Positions 59,655 to 64,000 of a stretch of DNA of 64,000 bases are shown here, piece after piece. The notes under the pieces are model-generated. The model had not been told where the DNA came from. It was given only the letters and a program-made list of their open reading frames with translations, and ran no database searches. Made by a program: the position numbers and the translations under genes. Each line of letters opens with the position of its first letter. Within the stretch, counting starts at the first letter, position 1. This DNA comes from JAWKUK01 sp041398605. Its GTDB lineage: Bacteria; Planctomycetota; UBA1135; GCA-002686595. The stretch spans positions 372,001 through 436,000 of the forward strand of contig JAWKUK010000004.1 of NCBI GenBank assembly GCA_041398605.1. Reading direction: 5' to 3'.

Positions 59655-62288
59655 ATGCGACTGCACCACCCCCTCACCGATCTCGCCCCCCACCGACGGG
59701 GCATCGCGCTCCTGGCATTTGTGCCAGCGATGGTCGTCATCGTCGTATTGATGGTGGCCTTCGTCGGTGTGACCGTTGACTCGTCGCGCTGGTCGGAGCG
59801 ACGCCTGGACCTGTTCCGCGTGCGCACGAGCGCAGACACCGCGACGCAGCTTGCTGTGGAGTCGCTCTGGTCGGACTTCGAGGCCGAGTTCGGCGCAGGT
59901 GAGGTCCGCATTGCCGATGCAAGGCTCTTCCTGGATCGCCTCGGGATCACCAATCAGTCCACCTTAGCCAACCCGACGGACGTCGACCTCCTGCCGCGCA
60001 TCGGGCTGCCGACCGATCTGAACAACGAGGTCGCGCTCGACGGCACGGTCATCGAGAGCGTACGGGTGCGGCGGATGGACGACCTGCGGTCGACACGCCT
60101 CGAGTTCTCGACCACTGCAGTCGCGCGCCGCGGGAGCGAGCGCTTTGAAGCGAGCAACACGCGCAGGACCCTTCAGAACATCTTCGTCATCGAGCCGCCG
60201 CCGTTCGAGGGCCTCGACTACGTCCTGCTCGCGAACAACATCAACTGCATCATGTGCCACACCAGGGTCGACAACGTCGAACGGGTGTACAACACAGATG
60301 AATCGCGCCGCAGCCAGTTCGCGCGCGTCAAGACCGGCTCGATCGAATCGTTCCTGTTCCGCGATGATCCGGAGTCCAGCATCTCAGGGACTCTCTACCT
60401 CGGCGCAAGCGCGCTAGATGAGTCAGGCGCTCGGATCTCGAACTGGAGCGCGCTGAGCCTCGAGGCGCATGAATTCGACTCCAACGGCCGAATCCTCGAA
60501 GGTCCCGGTGGGACCTTGACCCCAACGGCCCTCCGGCCGGCGGACGCGGTCAACCCACAGCCGCTCGAGAACCTCTACGTCGACTACTTCAACTTCGAGG
60601 GAGACGCGGATCGGTACCAGATCGACGGCGCTCTGCCCCGCGAGTTTCCGCTGCCCTTCCCGGACGACGGTGGCTATGACCCGTCCACGTTCGTCGCGAC
60701 CCCAGCCGGCGCCGACAATCGAATCGTAGACGACAACGAGTTCACCTCTTCGCTCGCGGGGGTCGAGGGGAGCGCCAGCGGCGGCAACATCAAACTCATC
60801 CCAACAGGGAGCGTCGTGAATACCCCTGCCGAGCTCGCAGCGCTACGCGCTGGGACGGACACGCTCGAAGGCGTCGTAAGCGGCAACGTCTACATGCACG
60901 GGACCGCGACCAATCCGATCCGTTTGGACGGAGACATCGCGGTCAATGGCGACGTGATCCTGAGCGGAGTCATCCTGGGTTCCGGCAGCTTGCGTGTCAA
61001 AGGCAACGTCTACATCACGGGCGACCTGACCTACGCTGACGTGCAGAGCGGAGGCGCGCGACAGTTCGGAGTCAACGCCAATGGCGGTCAAAACCTGCTT
61101 ACGATCGCCTCGGGGAAGAACATCATCGTGGGCGACATGTACCACGCAGCGTGGGGCTCGGGACCGCCCGCAAACGGGCTCGAGACCGGCTCGTGGAACT
61201 TCACGATGGAAGAGATCTCGATCTTCAACCGCATGGAGTGGATGAAGACCCAGCCGACGCTCCCGGGGCAGCCTGAGTACCTACAGACCGGGTGGTCTGC
61301 GCCTTACCAGCGCGAGCTGTTCGAGACAGTCAACGTGACGACGGACGAGCCCGTGTATGAGACGCGTGGAACCGGGATGTTCACAACGGTGCCCGTCTAT
61401 GAGAGTCAGGCAACAGGGTCAACCAGCGTCCCCATCTACACGACCATCACACACCCCGCAGACCCTCCGGAGCCCTATGGCTCGCCTTGGACTGAGAGCG
61501 TCATTACCGGTTACACAAATCAGACGGTATACACGAACGTTCAAGTAGGGACCGAAGACGTCGAAATCACTGAGACGGTACAAGTCGGGACTGTCCCCGT
61601 GACACGTTCCGTGACCCGGTCGTTCTCACCGCAGCAGTTCGAGACAGTCCAAGACCCGATCATGGAGTGGGTCACGCCGTATCACCCCAACCCGCACTAT
61701 CTCGGCGCCGATTACCTGCCTCGGTACTACGCCTTTGGCGAGGACACTCCCGTCCCGATCTTCAACAAGGGTGGTTACTTCGACCCGCTGCGCGAGGTCT
61801 GGACCGCGCCTGAGCACCCAGGAGCCTGGGACGACTCGCTGCTCACCTTCGCAGACTCCGGTGAAGTGTCCGACCCGATCCTGTTTGACAGCCTAGGACA
61901 ACCAAAAGCCGTGGTGAGCACGCTCGCGCCGACCGCGGGGTGGATCAGCGACAGCCTGCTGCGGAGCCTTACCGAGCAGCAATTCTCCACACGCGACTCC
62001 GCGGAGCCGTTCGCGGTCGACGCCTGGCTGTATAGCTCGAACAGCGTCTTCGGCGTCATCCCACCGCGTGGTACGCCTGGTGTCAACGGCCGTATGCGAG
62101 TCAACGGCGCCGTCATCGCGCCGGACGTCGGCCTTCTTGCACCCAACGGCATGGACATCAACTTCGATCGGCGTGGGCGAAATCGGCTCGACGTTCGCTC
62201 GACGACGCAGCTCGTGATTCGACGTCAGCTTTGGGCCGGAGGCGACAACGCGCGCCGCGGCGTCGTCAGCGCAACGATTCCAGAGTGA
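59655..62288 (+). CDS. Pilus-like exported protein with single CxxCH heme motif and beta-helix-like region (paralogue 1)
   Basis: An 877-residue protein from ATG 59655. The N-terminus RRGIALLAFVPAMVVIVVLM continues into AFVGVTVDSSRWSERR, as in PilX-like or minor-pilin proteins (short basic head, hydrophobic helix, then exposed chain). Residues 193-205 read NNINCIMCHTRVD with Cys198, Cys201 and His202, a class-c heme motif. Residues about 410-475 have hexad-like strands (VSGNVYMHGTATNP, LDGDIAVNGDVILSGVILGS, LRVKGNVYITGDLTYAD), typical of right-handed beta-helices such as bactofilins. Residues about 555-670 are Thr/Val/Tyr-rich with repeats (EPVYETRGTGMFTTVPVYES). The next gene is a paralogue. 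Not a recognised family; possible surface electron-transfer or adhesive fibre, inferred only. Confidence 0.72.
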   Translation: MRLHHPLTDLAPHRRGIALLAFVPAMVVIVVLMVAFVGVTVDSSRWSERRLDLFRVRTSADTATQLAVESLWSDFEAEFGAGEVRIADARLFLDRLGITNQSTLANPTDVDLLPRIGLPTDLNNEVALDGTVIESVRVRRMDDLRSTRLEFSTTAVARRGSERFEASNTRRTLQNIFVIEPPPFEGLDYVLLANNINCIMCHTRVDNVERVYNTDESRRSQFARVKTGSIESFLFRDDPESSISGTLYLGASALDESGARISNWSALSLEAHEFDSNGRILEGPGGTLTPTALRPADAVNPQPLENLYVDYFNFEGDADRYQIDGALPREFPLPFPDDGGYDPSTFVATPAGADNRIVDDNEFTSSLAGVEGSASGGNIKLIPTGSVVNTPAELAALRAGTDTLEGVVSGNVYMHGTATNPIRLDGDIAVNGDVILSGVILGSGSLRVKGNVYITGDLTYADVQSGGARQFGVNANGGQNLLTIASGKNIIVGDMYHAAWGSGPPANGLETGSWNFTMEEISIFNRMEWMKTQPTLPGQPEYLQTGWSAPYQRELFETVNVTTDEPVYETRGTGMFTTVPVYESQATGSTSVPIYTTITHPADPPEPYGSPWTESVITGYTNQTVYTNVQVGTEDVEITETVQVGTVPVTRSVTRSFSPQQFETVQDPIMEWVTPYHPNPHYLGADYLPRYYAFGEDTPVPIFNKGGYFDPLREVWTAPEHPGAWDDSLLTFADSGEVSDPILFDSLGQPKAVVSTLAPTAGWISDSLLRSLTEQQFSTRDSAEPFAVDAWLYSSNSVFGVIPPRGTPGVNGRMRVNGAVIAPDVGLLAPNGMDINFDRRGRNRLDVRSTTQLVIRRQLWAGGDNARRGVVSATIPE

Positions 62289-62372
62289 CCGAGAAAAAGA
62301 TTCCGCATCGGATCCAAGCATAACCTGGCTCGTGCAGGCGGGAGCTCCAGCCTTGGCGCACCACGACCAAAT

Positions 62373-64000
62373 ATGAACCACCTTCACTTCCAGACCGAAA
62401 AGACGCGCGCTAGCCAGAGGGGATCCGCGCTGCTCGCGGTGGTCCCGGCGATCGTCCTGGTCATGGCTCTGCTCATGGCATTCGTCGGCTCTGTGACGAG
62501 CGCCTCGCAATCGGCCGAGCAGGAGCAGACCAACCTGGCCGCCGAGAGCGCAGCGCGGGCGGTCATCTCGCTCGCGGTCGAAGGCGTCTGGTCCGACTTC
62601 GCCGCGGTACAGAATGTCGACACCGCTCAACCATGGGACTTCCAGCAGTTCCTAGAGCAGCTCGGCTTTCCCGACCAATCAGAGGTCGATGCGCCACAAG
62701 GCGTGGACATCGCGCAGCGTCTTACGCTCCCCGTGGACGACCGAGGCCGCGCGACGTTCGGCGGCGCGATCATCGAGTCGATTGAAGCCTACCGGATCGA
62801 CAACTGGGACTCGACCGCCTTGGTCGTTGAAGTGACCGTCGCGCAGGTGCGCGGCATGGAGGACTCGAGCCGTACGATGCGCCACGCTGTGCGCGAGATC
62901 TTCACCATCGCGCCGCCGGCCTGGGACGGCCTGGACTACGCGCTCCTCGCAACGAATATCAACTGCATTCTCTGCCACACGAACATCGATAGCGCCCAGC
63001 GCTTCTACAACACGGATCCGGAGCTCTACGGCACATTCGACCAGGTCAAGCTAGGCACGATTGATTCGCTGCACTTCCGCTCTGACCCCTCTTCATCCAT
63101 CGCAGGCTCGCTCTACGTCGGCGGTGACGCCATGGAGGGTGACGGCGAATCGATCTCGAACTGGTCGAAGTTCAACTTGAAGTCGGTCGAGGTCGACGCC
63201 GACGGGAAGATCGTCCAGGACGACTGGGGCGGGACGCGTACGACCAACATGGCGCGCCCCGACGCGAGCGACCCAGACAAGGCCGCGAACCTCTATCTCG
63301 GCGCCGACAACGAGCACAGCGACGGCTTCCTCCCGAGCAGCTTCCCGTCGCCCTTCCCCGACAACGGGGGCGTGGACGAGGCCACCGGCGAGGTGCTGGC
63401 CGCGCAGGCGGGCAACCGGATCGTCGACGACGAAGAGTTCATGACCACGGTCGCGCGCTCAAAGGGGACCGTGAGCGGCGGGCGCATCAGCATCGTGGAG
63501 CCAGGCTCGAGCATCGACAAGTCCTCTGAGCTGAGCGCGCTTCGCAACGGCGCAGGCGACCTGATCGACGGGCTCGTCAACGGCAACGTCTACCTCCATG
63601 GCGAGAAGAACGATCCGCTCCGGCTCGACGGCGACATCGCGATCGACGGCGATGTGATCATCTCGGGCTACGTGCTCGGTGATGGCGCGATCCGGGCGCG
63701 GGGCAACGTCTACATCCCCGCCGACCTGATCTATGCGGATGGTTCGAAAGGCGGTGATCGCACCTACGGCAAAGCAGCCGATGGCTCACCGAACAACCTC
63801 GCCATCGCTGCGGGTGGGAACATCGTGGTCGGCGACTTCTACCGCCCCGCGTGGGGCAAGGGCTCGCCGGCGACGGGGGGCAAGGACGGCTCGTTCAACT
63901 TCGTCATGGACGAGGTCGCGATCTTCAATCGGATGGAGTGGATCAAGACCCAGCCGACCTTGCCGGGGGCAGCGGTCAAGGTCCAAGTCGGCACCAAGAC
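62373..64000 (+). CDS. Pilus-like exported protein with CxxCH heme motif (paralogue 2, partial)
   Basis: Open at the right edge; 542 complete residues are seen. Starts MNHLHFQTEKTRASQRGSAL followed by LAVVPAIVLVMALLMAFVG, the same pilus-like helix. NINCILCHTNIDS places Cys198, Cys201 and His202 at exactly the residue numbers of the upstream paralogue. GLDYALLATNINC, YNTDPELYGTFDQVKLGTID and SSIAGSLYVGG parallel the first gene. The beta-helix part is GNVYLHGEKNDPLRLDGDIA, IDGDVIISGYVLGDG, ARGNVYIPADLIYAD, then NFVMDEVAIFNRMEWIKTQP. It lies 84 bp after the first paralogue, likely a single transcription unit created by tandem duplication. Confidence 0.72.
   Translation, partial: MNHLHFQTEKTRASQRGSALLAVVPAIVLVMALLMAFVGSVTSASQSAEQEQTNLAAESAARAVISLAVEGVWSDFAAVQNVDTAQPWDFQQFLEQLGFPDQSEVDAPQGVDIAQRLTLPVDDRGRATFGGAIIESIEAYRIDNWDSTALVVEVTVAQVRGMEDSSRTMRHAVREIFTIAPPAWDGLDYALLATNINCILCHTNIDSAQRFYNTDPELYGTFDQVKLGTIDSLHFRSDPSSSIAGSLYVGGDAMEGDGESISNWSKFNLKSVEVDADGKIVQDDWGGTRTTNMARPDASDPDKAANLYLGADNEHSDGFLPSSFPSPFPDNGGVDEATGEVLAAQAGNRIVDDEEFMTTVARSKGTVSGGRISIVEPGSSIDKSSELSALRNGAGDLIDGLVNGNVYLHGEKNDPLRLDGDIAIDGDVIISGYVLGDGAIRARGNVYIPADLIYADGSKGGDRTYGKAADGSPNNLAIAAGGNIVVGDFYRPAWGKGSPATGGKDGSFNFVMDEVAIFNRMEWIKTQPTLPGAAVKVQVGTK

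Noticed and set aside
1..64000. tRNA, rRNA, riboswitch or prophage
   Set aside because: I saw no cloverleaf, rRNA stretch, phage structural genes or known riboswitch core on either strand; short RNA genes could still be missed by eye.

Overview
Organism. The window is visibly very GC-rich, with almost all third codon positions G or C, and most intervals carry long spurious antisense reading frames for that reason. Gene content points to a bacterium of the Planctomycetota type or a neighbouring lineage. The clues are a futalosine-pathway menaquinone gene (mqnA), a caa3-type oxidase operon with a SCO domain fused to DUF420, a MoxR/DUF58/transglutaminase triad, several large secreted proteins with carboxypeptidase-regulatory-like or pre-peptidase C-terminal domains, and a C-terminal secreted-protein domain that occurs in two unrelated genes here. 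The assignment is an inference; no rRNA or tRNA gene is visible. Layout, 1-10.5 kb: the 3' end of an old-yellow-enzyme type oxidoreductase; a secreted protein of unknown function; a minus-strand run of hpt, an RluA-type synthase and truD (overlapping or nearly so), followed by mtnP and an M28-like lipoprotein; a small coiled-coil protein; a NUDIX hydrolase; a Tat/propeller-like protein. 10.57-11.86 kb: a complete insertion sequence with 26-bp inverted repeats. 11.87-19.98 kb: a tightly overlapping minus-strand respiratory operon in the order di-heme cytochrome c, coxB, coxA, ctaA, ctaB, coxC (frameshifted), SCO-DUF420, then a 62-codon membrane protein with an in-frame UGA. 20.3-25.7 kb: a zinc peptidase/ATP-grasp pair, a broken FG-GAP protein, mqnA and a small zinc-ribbon protein. 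25.97-31.2 kb: type IIA topoisomerase A and B subunits, then radC (frameshifted). 31.3-43.6 kb: formate-tetrahydrofolate ligase, a cysteine desulfurase, a small unknown protein, a large surface protein, a SprT-like protease, a CpsD-like ATPase, a helical-repeat exported protein and SelO. 43.7-50.9 kb: a biotin-dependent acyl-CoA carboxylase operon, a second carboxypeptidase-regulatory-like protein, nth, a zincin-like peptidase and a frataxin. 51.0-57.9 kb: a sensor histidine kinase and PilZ protein (minus strand), then MoxR, DUF58 and transglutaminase genes (plus strand). 58.0-64.0 kb: a secreted PPC-domain protein and two tandem paralogues that combine a pilus-like N-terminal membrane segment, one CxxCH motif and a beta-helix-like region; the second runs off the window. 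How it fits together. The strongest possible novelty is at 11871-12059. The last gene of the cytochrome oxidase operon has an in-frame UGA giving UGA-Asp-Ser-Cys (a UxxC redox pair). Eleven nucleotides after the UGA there is a 16-nt hairpin with a GGUC loop, the layout of a bacterial SECIS element, so this may be a selenocysteine protein of oxidase assembly. Second, the two 60-64 kb paralogues put a haem-binding motif at the same residue (Cys198) in pilus-like exported proteins. Third, at least ten genes have a TANNNT hexamer 6-9 nt before the start codon, which suggests widespread leaderless transcription. Single-base frameshifts in coxC, radC and the FG-GAP gene look like assembly indels or recent decay.
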